From Cryobacterium adonitolivorans (GTDB taxonomy: Bacteria; Actinomycetota; Actinomycetes; Actinomycetales; Microbacteriaceae): a stretch of DNA of 64,000 bases. Below the pieces are notes generated by a model. The model saw nothing but the letters and a program-made list of their open reading frames with translations. It did not search any database and was not told the origin of the DNA. Shown here one piece after another: positions 35,105 through 43,277 of this stretch. The stretch covers positions 153,059 to 217,058 of the forward strand of contig NZ_SOFL01000008.1 in the NCBI RefSeq assembly GCF_004402695.1, written 5' to 3'. Every line of letters starts with the position of its first letter. The first letter of the stretch is position 1. The position numbers and the translations under genes are program-made.

Positions 35105-36463
35105 TCAGCGTACTTGGCGGGGCGGTTGCTTCGCGCGCACCCCTGCGGGGGTGGCCGGGGTCGCCGGGTCCTCCCGGGCCGGGCCGACCTCATGAGGGTT
35201 ACGGGCGCCGTCGAACTCGATGGTGAGCGAGGGGCGCCGCACCGTGACCCGCACATTGGCGAAGACCACCCTGATGACACCGAGGTAGGGGCGCAGCAGG
35301 GCCCGCACCTTGCGCGGCGGCAGGTCGACGGCGGCCTGGATGGTGATGGTGTCGACCGGGACCGGTGCGGTGCCTTGGGTTGCCGCGGTGCGTTTGGTGG
35401 GCTTGGCCAGGGTCAGCTGGGGTTCGGTGAGGGTGGCCGGGGCGGGGCGGGGCGGGGTGGGTGTGCTCGAGCCGGTGATCTGCACGACGAGGCTGTGGGG
35501 GTCGAAGCCGGGCGCGGCGCAGAGGGCGCCAATCAGGGCCGCGGTGGCGGCGCGCTGGTCGGCGCGGAAGGCCGTGGCGCGGTGCTCGGGGTCGGCCACG
35601 ACCAGCAGGCCGGGGGTGCCGCGCTCGGCCAGGGCGGCGCGTTCCCGGCTGGCCACGGAGTCCAGCCAGGTGCGGTCGATCTCGGCAACCAGTGTGCGGC
35701 GCACGTCGGCGGCGAGCTGGCCGGCCTGGGCGATGTCGAGGGCGGTGAGGGTGCCGCGGTCGAGGAGCTCGGCGAGGAAGGGGATCACGCCGGATTTCAG
35801 GGCTGACACTTGCTGCTCCACCACGGCCCGGGCCATCTGGCCTCTGGCCTCTTCGGTGCGGGCGACGATGGCGCGGCGGGCATCCGTTTGCCAGGCGAGG
35901 ATGGAACGCACGATGCGGCGCGAATACGCGGCACCGGCGGCGGTGGGCGCGAGGATCTGGGTGGCCGCGACGATCGCGTACACGGCGACCGGCACCTTGA
36001 CCGCGAACGCGTCGGCCTGCGGCAGTGTGATCAGGATCGCGACGACGCTGGCGACGACGCCGGACAGGGCGATCTCGCGCCAGGGCCGGTAGGGGGCCAG
36101 CGCCAGGAGCAGGAGGCCGATGCAGACCGGGCCGAAGTCGTCTTGCACGAGCAGGTTGCCGCCCCAGCGGCTGAGCTGTTCGAAGACGTACCCGAGCAGG
36201 GCGCAGCCGACCATGAAGAGGTGGATCCGGCGGCCGAACGGCGAGTGCGCCGGTTGGGTGGCGACCACCAGGGTGGCGGCGGCGGCGGCCATGGCCAGCG
36301 CGGCGAGGGTGGCCATCAGCGGGTTTCGGATCTGGTCCTGTTGCAGGACCGTGGCGATCACCGAATAACAGAGCACGATCGATGCGATCGCGGGCGACAG
36401 CGGCCAGGCGGCGAGGGTGCCCAGCGGGTCGAGGCGCTGCTGGGTGGCGCGACGGGCGCTCAC
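35105..36463 (-). CDS. membrane protein with degenerate kinase-like domain
   Basis: A 452-residue protein with about seven membrane segments (residues 15-200), a coiled region (RRAIVARTEEARGQMARAVVEQQVSALK) and a cytoplasmic domain of histidine-kinase layout but without phosphoacceptor His or ATP-binding boxes. A Pro/Thr-rich segment precedes a final beta-rich part. It aligns in architecture with the C-terminal module of the kinase at 31155-33581. GTG 36463 overlaps the stop of the active kinase (GTGA), so the two are made together and probably form one complex. Function is inferred only. Confidence 0.75.
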   Translation of the reverse strand: MSARRATQQRLDPLGTLAAWPLSPAIASIVLCYSVIATVLQQDQIRNPLMATLAALAMAAAAATLVVATQPAHSPFGRRIHLFMVGCALLGYVFEQLSRWGGNLLVQDDFGPVCIGLLLLALAPYRPWREIALSGVVASVVAILITLPQADAFAVKVPVAVYAIVAATQILAPTAAGAAYSRRIVRSILAWQTDARRAIVARTEEARGQMARAVVEQQVSALKSGVIPFLAELLDRGTLTALDIAQAGQLAADVRRTLVAEIDRTWLDSVASRERAALAERGTPGLLVVADPEHRATAFRADQRAATAALIGALCAAPGFDPHSLVVQITGSSTPTPPRPAPATLTEPQLTLAKPTKRTAATQGTAPVPVDTITIQAAVDLPPRKVRALLRPYLGVIRVVFANVRVTVRRPSLTIEFDGARNPHEVGPAREDPATPATPAGVRAKQPPRQVR

Positions 36464-37764
36464 GGGGTGGCCTGGTCGGTGGGGGCTGGGGAGGGCACAT
36501 CCGCGAGTTGCCCCTCCGCGGACGAGTTGCCCCGGCGCGCCGGGGCGACTGGTCCGGACGGGGGCAACGCGGCGGAGAAGGCGACGGGCAGGGTCAGCAG
36601 CACCGAGGTGCCGGCGCCCGGGCGGGACCAGATCACCACGGAGCCGCCGAGCCGTTCGATGCGTTTGCGCACCGACTGGCGCAGGCCGAGCCGGTCGCTG
36701 CCGGTCTCGGACTCCATGAAGCCGCGTCCGGCGTCGAGCACCATCACCGAGACGTTCTGCCCGTCGGCGTCGATGACCACCTCGGCGGTGACGATGCCGG
36801 CGTGCAGCAGCACGTTGACCAGACACTGCTGCACGGCCAGGCCCAGCTCCCGGTCGCTCTGCGGGTCGAGTCGCGCCAGGGCCTCCTTGTCGCCGGTGAT
36901 GTCCACGACGAGACCGCGGTCGCGCGTGCGGTCGATGGCGCGGAACACGGCGCTGGACAGCCATCCGTCGTTGCCCGCCGCGGTGGCGGTGCGTTCGTCG
37001 ACATGGGTGAGCCAGTCTCGTTCGGCGAGGGTCTGCAGGGTCTCGCGGAGGCCGGCCTCGAGGCCACGGCTGAGCGGGCCGGGTTTGGCGCGAGCCACCG
37101 ACACCAGCTGGTTGAGGGTGGTGTCGTGCATCAGGGCGATGGCGCGCACGTCGAAGTCGTGGCGCAGGATGCGCGACTGGTCGTCTTGCACGGCACGGTG
37201 GATGGCGGGCTGGGCGGCGCGTCCGGTGCGACGGGCGAGGCCGTCGAGCAGCATCACGCCGACGAGGAACAGGTAGGTGACGATGGTGAAGATGTCGGGG
37301 CGGTCGGGCACGGGGGTCTGCGAGATGGCGAGGGTGGCGGCGGCCTCGGCGAAGAGGAAGCCGACCGTGCTCCACAGGACGCCGACGAGCGCGCCGGTTC
37401 CGGCGCCGCCGACCATGATCAGCGCCATCTTGGGCAGGGAGATCAGGAACATGTCCGAGGACGGGAAGACGCCGGGCATGCCCAGCACCGCGCTGGTGAA
37501 CAGGTAGGTGCACACAGCGCCGAGCAGCAGGTAGGCGATGGTGAGCGGCACCGTGCGCCAGCGGGCGAGCATGGCCAGCAGGGCGCCCATGCCGAGGATC
37601 GCGGCGACGGTGATCTGCAACCGGTCGGTGACCGGGAACACGCTCAGCGCGAGGACCGAGAAGAGGGCACCGGCGAGGCAGACGAGACCGAACCAGTGCG
37701 ACGCACGGGCCAGGGCGCGGCTGAGCGTGGCCTTGACCAGGTGGTCGGGTAATCCAAGTGACAT
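36460..37764 (-). CDS. sensor histidine kinase
   Basis: A 434-residue membrane kinase: about seven N-terminal membrane segments (20-205), a phosphoacceptor region with His in ALMHDTTLNQLV, and an HATPase with Asn in QQCLVNVLLHAG, D/G box LDAGRGFME and GAGTSVLLTLP. ATG 37764 follows GGAGAGG. The C-terminal 23 or so residues are encoded by a 68-bp palindromic repeat and are unlikely to be functional kinase sequence. No response regulator is adjacent; the NarL-type regulator at 33578 is the nearest candidate. Confidence 0.88.
   Translation of the reverse strand: MSLGLPDHLVKATLSRALARASHWFGLVCLAGALFSVLALSVFPVTDRLQITVAAILGMGALLAMLARWRTVPLTIAYLLLGAVCTYLFTSAVLGMPGVFPSSDMFLISLPKMALIMVGGAGTGALVGVLWSTVGFLFAEAAATLAISQTPVPDRPDIFTIVTYLFLVGVMLLDGLARRTGRAAQPAIHRAVQDDQSRILRHDFDVRAIALMHDTTLNQLVSVARAKPGPLSRGLEAGLRETLQTLAERDWLTHVDERTATAAGNDGWLSSAVFRAIDRTRDRGLVVDITGDKEALARLDPQSDRELGLAVQQCLVNVLLHAGIVTAEVVIDADGQNVSVMVLDAGRGFMESETGSDRLGLRQSVRKRIERLGGSVVIWSRPGAGTSVLLTLPVAFSAALPPSGPVAPARRGNSSAEGQLADVPSPAPTDQATP
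36504..36571. repeat. 68-bp palindromic repeat, family B, in a kinase gene
   Basis: Aligns without gaps to the copy at 55416-55483. They share CGAGTTGCCCC, then after three bases GCGGACGAGTTGC and CCCGGCG. The right half is diverged but still complementary. It is translated as the C-terminal tail of the histidine kinase, so the element appears to have entered and extended this coding region. Confidence 0.7.
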
Positions 37765-37847
37765 CGCGCCCTCTCCGCCTCTGATTATCTCAGGTGCTGG
37801 CGGGTTGGCGGGTAGCCGGTTCGGGGTCGGTTTGCGCTCGGTGAGGG

Positions 37848-39980
37848 TCAAAACAGGGTGGGTGAGAGTTCGGGCGGGAGCTCGGCGGCTATCAGGGAGG
37901 GGGGCGGGGTCTCGGGGTTTTCGGGCCGGCCGGGCGCGGTCAGCGCGGTGGAGAGGATGCCGCCGGTCGCCGGGTCCTCCCGGCGCCGCTGCAGCCCGTG
38001 CGCACGGATGAGCGGCTGGATCCGCTCGGCCAGCCACCGGCGGTACTCCTTGGGCGCGTAGGTGCCCCGCTTGTACAGTTCGCGGTACGTGGGCAGCAGC
38101 TCGGGATGGTCCTGCTCGAGCCACCGGAAGTACCACTCCTTGACCCCGGGCTTGAGGTGCAGCGAGCTGTAGAGCACCCCGGTGGCGCCGGCGGCCTTGG
38201 CCTGGCGCATGGCCTCGTCGAGGTGGGCGCGGGTGTCGGTGAGGAACGGCAGGACCGGCATCATGAACACCGAGCAGTCCAGGCCGCGCTCCCGGATGGC
38301 GCTGACCGTGGCCAGTCGGGCCTTGGTGCTGGGGGTGCCCGGTTCGACGGCCTGCTGCAGCGCATCGTCGTAGATGGCGATCGACATGGCGAGGTCCACC
38401 GGAACGTGTTGGCTGGCCTCGACGAGCAGGTCGAGGTCGCGGCGCAGCAGGGTGCCCTTGGTGAGGATCGAGAACGGGGTGCCGGAGTCGGCGAGCGCGG
38501 CGATGATGCCGGGCATCAGCCGGTAGCGACCCTCGGCCCGTTGGTACGGGTCGGTGTTGGTGCCAAGCGCCACCGGATGCCGGCCCCAGGTGGGCCTGGT
38601 CAGTTCTTTTCGCAAGACCTCGGCGACGTTGACCTTCACGATGATCTCGTTGTCGAAGTCCTTACCCGCGTCGAGGTCGAGGTAGTTGTGGGTGGGGCGC
38701 GCGAAGCAATTGTGGCTCACCACGCCATTGGCGATGAAGTCGCCGGTGCCCGTGGTGATATCGATCATGTCAATTGTGGCACCCAGGTCTTCGATCCCCA
38801 CGACCTGCAGCTCGGCATCCGATTTCACTGCCCTGCCGGTGATGGAGAGCTTGCGGTCGATAACTGGGCCGGTCAGGTTGAAAAACTTCGACCGCATCGG
38901 GAGACCGCCGGTCACTCGAACGCCTCGGGCGCCAGTTGGTCTGGGGTCCTCGAGCACATGATCGATTCCGAGCTCGCCCATGGACCGCTGGATGGTGTCG
39001 AGGATCGCGACGTCTGTGTTGCTGATGCGCAAAATCCCTTGCGAACACGATCCCTCCGCATCGAAGACGCCCGCGAGATAGCCTGCGTGCCAATCCGAGT
39101 CCGGCGATTCGGGCCACTGGATGAGTTCGGTGATCCGAACGTAGTTCTCGACCTTTCCGGAGTAGATCGAGTTGATTGCCCGCCGCGTGTCGGATGCGAC
39201 GGCGAAGGGGCGGCTCTGCGTGCGAACGTCCTCCTGTTCGAGAAACAGGCGAGAGCGGTTGAGCGCTTCCGGGTCCGCCGACGCCAGCCTGAACAAGCGC
39301 ACCTTGCTTCCGCCCCGAGCCCGATGCGGATAATCCCGGGAGATCATCATGCCGTCGCCCCGAATCATGCCTGTTAGGTAGCCACGCCGGTAGCTGGGCG
39401 CAAAGAAGTGCGGCTGAGTCGTTTCGGTGAGCCCGTTGAGCCCGAAGCCAATCAACGCGTTGTTCGTGGTGAGGTAAGGGCGTTGCGCGCCGCCGCTCGT
39501 CGCTCCGGTGACATACTTCCAGCCGCGTTCGGTGAGGAATCGGTGGTCGCCGCTGGCGACGACCTCGGTGCCGTCGGCGAGGGTGATCCGGTGGCCGCGC
39601 TTGCGGGTGTTCCACGCAGCGAGGACCGTGGTCTGGACGTATCGCCGGTAGGCGCCCTCCGTGCGGGTGCCGATGATTGCGTCGCCGACGCGCACCTCCC
39701 AGAGCGGCTTCTGACGGCCGTCTGCCATCAGGATGAGGGTTTCCGGGCTCAGGCAATAGGTGCACGCATGGGAGCAGCCCCGGTACGGGTTGATGGTCCA
39801 GCCGAATGGCATCGCGCTCTGGCCGGGCACCCGATTGAGGGCCGACTTAGCGAGCACCTCGTGGAAGGTGATCCCGTCGAACTCGGGGGTGCGCACGCTC
39901 CGCACCAAATTGTTCAGCCGGGCCAGGCCTGGCAGCGCGCCGGCCTGCTCGGTCGTTAGTTCCTGTCCACTCCAGCGCAT
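37848..39980 (-). CDS. Rv2578c-type radical SAM protein with intein
   Basis: The 710-residue precursor is a radical SAM enzyme interrupted by a 349-residue intein; the spliced product has 361 residues. The first part reads MRWSGQELTTEQAGALPGL ... NPYRGCSHACTY, and after the intein CFARPTHNYLDLDAGKDF, restoring the CxxxCxxC cluster motif. The C-terminal extein has the TIM-barrel strands (GTNTDPYQRAEGRYRLM, FSILTKGTL). The family resembles SplB-like proteins but the substrate is unknown. I chose ATG 39980, where the family sequence starts; ATG 39998 lies inside the SOS box. Expression is probably induced by DNA damage. Confidence 0.92.
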   Translation of the reverse strand: MRWSGQELTTEQAGALPGLARLNNLVRSVRTPEFDGITFHEVLAKSALNRVPGQSAMPFGWTINPYRGCSHACTYCLSPETLILMADGRQKPLWEVRVGDAIIGTRTEGAYRRYVQTTVLAAWNTRKRGHRITLADGTEVVASGDHRFLTERGWKYVTGATSGGAQRPYLTTNNALIGFGLNGLTETTQPHFFAPSYRRGYLTGMIRGDGMMISRDYPHRARGGSKVRLFRLASADPEALNRSRLFLEQEDVRTQSRPFAVASDTRRAINSIYSGKVENYVRITELIQWPESPDSDWHAGYLAGVFDAEGSCSQGILRISNTDVAILDTIQRSMGELGIDHVLEDPRPTGARGVRVTGGLPMRSKFFNLTGPVIDRKLSITGRAVKSDAELQVVGIEDLGATIDMIDITTGTGDFIANGVVSHNCFARPTHNYLDLDAGKDFDNEIIVKVNVAEVLRKELTRPTWGRHPVALGTNTDPYQRAEGRYRLMPGIIAALADSGTPFSILTKGTLLRRDLDLLVEASQHVPVDLAMSIAIYDDALQQAVEPGTPSTKARLATVSAIRERGLDCSVFMMPVLPFLTDTRAHLDEAMRQAKAAGATGVLYSSLHLKPGVKEWYFRWLEQDHPELLPTYRELYKRGTYAPKEYRRWLAERIQPLIRAHGLQRRREDPATGGILSTALTAPGRPENPETPPPSLIAAELPPELSPTLF
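38709..39755 (-). other. intein with LAGLIDADG homing endonuclease
   Basis: 349 residues from Cys1 (CLSPETLILMADG) to the terminal Asn (NGVVSHN), followed by Cys+1 of the C-extein. Block B is VASGDHRFLT with the catalytic His. Two LAGLIDADG motifs, GYLTGMIRGDG and GYLAGVFDAEG, keep both acidic residues, so the endonuclease may be active. The penultimate His and Asn needed for cyclisation are present. The insertion is at the third cysteine of the radical SAM cluster motif. Codon use looks less GC-biased than in the exteins. Confidence 0.95.
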
Positions 39981-39988
39981 GCATCCAG

Positions 39989-40004
39989 TCGAACACATGT
40001 TCGA
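39989..40004. promoter_or_regulatory. LexA-binding SOS box
   Basis: TCGAACACATGTTCGA fits the actinobacterial/mycobacterial SOS-box consensus TCGAAC-N4-GTTCGA with no mismatch. It ends nine bases before the radical SAM start. Binding of LexA here would block transcription until DNA damage. Confidence 0.85.
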
Positions 40005-40033
40005 GTGGGATGCAAGGTGGCGATGACTAGCAT

Positions 40034-40061
40034 CCGCTGATCGAGCTTGTCGAAGTTCTCG
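40034..40061. repeat. dispersed GGTCGA-type repeat
   Basis: CTGATCGAGCTTGTCGAAG, a diverged copy of the TCGAGCTTGTCGA repeat, in the interval between mqo and the radical SAM gene. Compare 32247 and 8371. Confidence 0.5.
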
Positions 40062-40127
40062 TGGCGGGGTCGCGTTCGCGAGTTCGGGTCATAGCTCGAT
40101 CGGGCGGATGCCCCGGTGCGGCCGGAC

Positions 40128-41603
40128 CTAGGCGGTGAGGTGCAGCGTCGCGGCCGTGGCGGCCAGCGAGGCTGCGGCCGCGACGGGGTCGTCGGAGAGC
40201 TTGGTGCCCAGGCTTGGGACCATTTCGCGCAGCTGCGGCTCCCAGCGGGGGTACTCGCCGGGGAAGCAGCGCTTGAGCAGGTCAACCATGATCGGCGCGG
40301 CTGTGGAGGCTCCGGGCGAGGCTCCGAGGAGTCCGGCGATGCTGCCGTCGGCGGAGGTGATGACCTCGGTGCCGAACTGCAGCACGCCACCGGCCTTTGC
40401 GTCCTTCTTCATGACCTGCACGCGCTGGCCGGCGGTGATCAGCTCCCAGTCCTCGGCCTTGGCCGTCGGCATGAACTCGCGCAGCGCGTTGAGCTTGGCC
40501 ATGCGGGAGGCGAAGACCTCGCCGAACAGGTACTTCATCAGGCCGAAGTTGTTCTTGGCCACGGCGAGCATCGGCACGAGGTTGTGCGCGCGCACCGAGA
40601 ACGGCAGGTCGCACCAGGTGCTGGTCTTGAGGAACTTGGGGCTGAACCCGGCGAACGGGCCGAAGAGCAGCGAGGTCTCGCCGTCCACTACCCGGGTGTC
40701 GAGGTGCGGCACCGACATCGGCGGAGCTCCCACGGCGGCCTTGCCGTAGACCTTGGCCTGGTGCTGCTTGACGATGGTGGGGTTGCTGGTGCGCAGGAAC
40801 TGGCCGCTGATCGGGAATCCGCCGAAGCCCTTGATCTCGGGGATGCCGCTGCGCTGCAGCAGTGCGAGGGCGCCGCCGCCGGCGCCGACGAAGACGAACC
40901 GGGCCTCGACGGTGTTCGTGTAGCGGCCCACCAGGCTGAGCAGTTTGAGCTTCCAGGAGCCGTTGTCCTGCTGCTTGAGCGAAGTGACCTGCTGGTTCAG
41001 GTGCACGTGGGTGCCGCGCTCCTTGAGCGAGGCGAAAAGGTAGCGGGTGAGGGCGCCGAAGTCCACGTCGGTGCCCGACTCGATGCGGGTCGCGGCGATC
41101 TTCTGCCTGGCGGCGCGCTTCTTGGTGAGCAGCGGGGTCCACTGGCCGATCACGGCGGGGTCCTCGCTGTATTCCATCCCGGCGAACAGCGGCTGGTCGG
41201 CGAGCACGGCCATGCGCTTGCGGAGGTAGTCCACATTGGAGGCGCCGTGCACGAACGTCATGTGCGGGGTGGAGTTGATGAACTTCTCCGGCTCGGGTAG
41301 CACCCCGGTTTCGACCAGGTGCGCCCAGAGTTGGCGGCTGATCTGGAACTGCTCATTGATGGCGACGGCCTTCTCGGCCGTGACGGTGCCATCGGCGGCC
41401 TGGGGCATGTAGTTGAGTTCGCAGAGCGCCGCGTGTCCGGTGCCGGCGTTGTTCCACGGATTGGAGCTCTCCTGCGCGAGCTCACCGAGGCGCTCGTAGA
41501 CCTGGATGTTCCAGTCGGGCTGCAGTTCGGCGAGCAGGGTGGCCAGGGTGGCGCTCATGATTCCCCCGCCAATCAGGGCGACATCGACCTTTTCTGAATT
41601 CAC
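40128..41603 (-). CDS. mqo: malate:quinone oxidoreductase
   Basis: A 491-residue FAD enzyme that oxidises malate to oxaloacetate and reduces the quinone pool at the membrane. The dinucleotide loop VALIGGGIMSATLATLL is at residues 8-24, with SSNPWNNAGTGHAALCELNY, FVFVGAGGGAL and GFPISGQFL as family blocks. The length is standard. The start is GTG 41603, without a clear ribosome site. It stands alone and is a core TCA-cycle gene. Confidence 0.96.
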   Translation of the reverse strand: MNSEKVDVALIGGGIMSATLATLLAELQPDWNIQVYERLGELAQESSNPWNNAGTGHAALCELNYMPQAADGTVTAEKAVAINEQFQISRQLWAHLVETGVLPEPEKFINSTPHMTFVHGASNVDYLRKRMAVLADQPLFAGMEYSEDPAVIGQWTPLLTKKRAARQKIAATRIESGTDVDFGALTRYLFASLKERGTHVHLNQQVTSLKQQDNGSWKLKLLSLVGRYTNTVEARFVFVGAGGGALALLQRSGIPEIKGFGGFPISGQFLRTSNPTIVKQHQAKVYGKAAVGAPPMSVPHLDTRVVDGETSLLFGPFAGFSPKFLKTSTWCDLPFSVRAHNLVPMLAVAKNNFGLMKYLFGEVFASRMAKLNALREFMPTAKAEDWELITAGQRVQVMKKDAKAGGVLQFGTEVITSADGSIAGLLGASPGASTAAPIMVDLLKRCFPGEYPRWEPQLREMVPSLGTKLSDDPVAAAASLAATAATLHLTA

Positions 41604-41886
41604 GTTCTAACTCTAGCCCGCCGCGCGGGCCGCTCCGCCGGGCCGCCAGGGGCGCGGCTCGGGTGGCAGCTGCGGGTCCTCGGGCGGCCAAATGGACTCG
41701 ACCGGCAGCCGTCTCGGCCTTTCCCGGGCATCATCGCCCTAGGCGAGGGCGACGGCACCTGCGACAACGGTCCGGCCGCCGGCGGGTGGTGGAACGAACG
41801 GGCCCTCGAGCTCGCGGCCGCAGCCGGCTGGTAGTTCGATCGACCGAACAGATCCGATCTACATGATGGATGCTCAGACCGCGTAA
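41604..41886. other. interval before the OmpR-type regulator, possible gene relic
   Basis: No intact gene. On the plus strand one frame ending at a TAG near 41834 reads IIALGEGDGTCDNGPAAGG then WWNERALELAAAAGW; this looks like protein-coding sequence, but has no start or upstream domain. It may be the 3' end of a lost gene. The promoter of the following regulator is at the right end. Confidence 0.3.
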
Positions 41887-41892
41887 TATACT
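41887..41892 (+). promoter_or_regulatory. -10 box, probably leaderless start
   Basis: TATACT ends five bases before ATG 41898, so the expected transcription start coincides with the start codon. No proper Shine-Dalgarno spacing is available (AGGT touches the ATG). TGATGG at 41864-41869 is a weak -35 candidate with 17-bp spacing. Confidence 0.5.
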
Positions 41893-41897
41893 CAGGT

Positions 41898-42899
41898 ATG
41901 TCGTCGTCAGGGGAAAAACGCAGGGTAGCTGTGATTATCGAGGACGACGCAGATATCCGCCATCTGCTGGAAGCCGTGCTCACCCAGGCCGGATTCGATG
42001 CCATCGCCACGAGCAACGGGCTCGACGGAGTACGCGCGGTTCGCGCATATGACCCGATCGTCACTACCCTTGACGTCAGCATGCCCGGCATGGACGGGTT
42101 CGAGACCGCCAAGCGGATTCGCGCGTTCAGCGCCACGTATCTCGTGATGCTCACCGCCCGGGACGAGGAGATCGACACGCTGCAGGGCCTGGAGTCCGGC
42201 GCCGACGACTACCTCACCAAGCCGTTCCGGCCGCGTGAACTGCGCGCCCGCATCGACGCCATGCTGCGCCGCCCCCGGCTGGCGTTGCCGCCGGAGGGCG
42301 CCGAGGTTGTGGCCCAGCCCCCCGCACCGCAGAGCGCACCCGCGTACACGCCGGCCGCCGGCTCGCACACCGCCGACCCGGAACCCGAGTACACCCCCGC
42401 GTACGTTCCGCAGGTCACCGTGCCGGCGCCCCCGGCCGCCGACCTGCCGCCGAGCCTCGCCCCGGTTCCGGTGACCGGCCAACATGTCGCCACCGCGCCG
42501 ATCGCCCACGCCGGGTACGCCGCGTCCGCCGGCATCGATGAGCGGGCCGACGACTGGATTGAGCACAACGGGCTGCGGCTGAGCAACGACATGCGCCTGG
42601 CCGTGCTGGGCACCATCGAGCTGGATCTGACCCGCACCGAGTTCGACCTTCTGGCCGCACTGCTCGAGTCGAAGCGGCGCGTGCGCAGCAAGGCCGACCT
42701 GGCGTTGCTGCTGCGCGGCGAGAGTTACGTGACCTCGTACTACGTGAACGAGGCCGACAAGCGTGCCGTCGAGGCGCACCTGAGCAACCTGCGCCGCAAG
42801 CTCGGCGACAGTCTCACCACGCCGCGCTGGCTCGAGACCGTGCGCGGCGTGGGCTACCGGCTCGCGGCGTCGGATGACGCCGGGCGCGACTCGTATTAA
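41898..42899 (+). CDS. response regulator, OmpR/PhoB type with long linker
   Basis: A 333-residue regulator. The receiver (8-125) has EDDAD, phospho-acceptor Asp in TLDVSMPGMDGF and Lys in KPFRP. The winged-helix DNA-binding domain (about 222-322) has LTRTEFDLLAALLE and VRGVGYRLA. Between them is an unusual Pro/Ala-rich linker of about 95 residues (PAYTPAAG..., PEYTPAYVPQ). The effector domain also carries an insertion around YVTSYYVNEADK. It is probably leaderless. It lies convergent to the Hpt-like gene; its kinase is most likely 45043-46704. Confidence 0.9.
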   Translation: MSSSGEKRRVAVIIEDDADIRHLLEAVLTQAGFDAIATSNGLDGVRAVRAYDPIVTTLDVSMPGMDGFETAKRIRAFSATYLVMLTARDEEIDTLQGLESGADDYLTKPFRPRELRARIDAMLRRPRLALPPEGAEVVAQPPAPQSAPAYTPAAGSHTADPEPEYTPAYVPQVTVPAPPAADLPPSLAPVPVTGQHVATAPIAHAGYAASAGIDERADDWIEHNGLRLSNDMRLAVLGTIELDLTRTEFDLLAALLESKRRVRSKADLALLLRGESYVTSYYVNEADKRAVEAHLSNLRRKLGDSLTTPRWLETVRGVGYRLAASDDAGRDSY

Positions 42900-42914
42900 G
42901 TCTCGCCCTGGCGG

Positions 42915-43277
42915 CTAACGCTGGAGCGCGAACATGGTGACCAGGTCGGTGCAGGCCAGCTCACCGACCTCGTTGAGCCGGGCAATGTGACGCACCGACC
43001 CCGCGATGTCGCCGTCGCGTAGGGCGTCGTGCATCATCGCGGCGGTGGCCTCCACCGTGACCGCGCCCACCATGGTGCTACTCGAACGGATGCTCAGTAA
43101 CACCACGTGGGCTTCCTCGGCATCCGGGAATGGGAACGCCAGCGCCGCGGCCAAACGCTGGGAGCGGCTGTGCCACAACTGCACGAAATCGTGCACGAAG
43201 CGGCGCTGCATTTCCCGGTCGCCACCCACCTGGGCGAGCAGTGCTCGCAGGGCAATGGACTCGATGTGGGCGCTCAC
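42915..43277 (-). CDS. Hpt-like protein without the phospho-histidine
   Basis: A 120-residue helical protein with the length and pattern of a histidine-phosphotransfer domain. The segment LLSIRSSSTMVGA aligns with the canonical AHTLKGSSAMVGA motif, but the His is replaced by Leu, the Lys by Arg and the Gly by Ser. It therefore cannot relay phosphate in the usual way and may bind a receiver or kinase as a regulator. GTG 43277 overlaps the preceding stop (GTGA). Confidence 0.6.
   Translation of the reverse strand: MSAHIESIALRALLAQVGGDREMQRRFVHDFVQLWHSRSQRLAAALAFPFPDAEEAHVVLLSIRSSSTMVGAVTVEATAAMMHDALRDGDIAGSVRHIARLNEVGELACTDLVTMFALQR

Noticed and set aside
36464..37513. An upstream extension of the protein at 35105 that would overlap the whole histidine kinase.
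   Set aside because: The extension is Arg/His/Pro-rich shadow sequence; GTG 36463 overlapping the kinase stop fits the operon.
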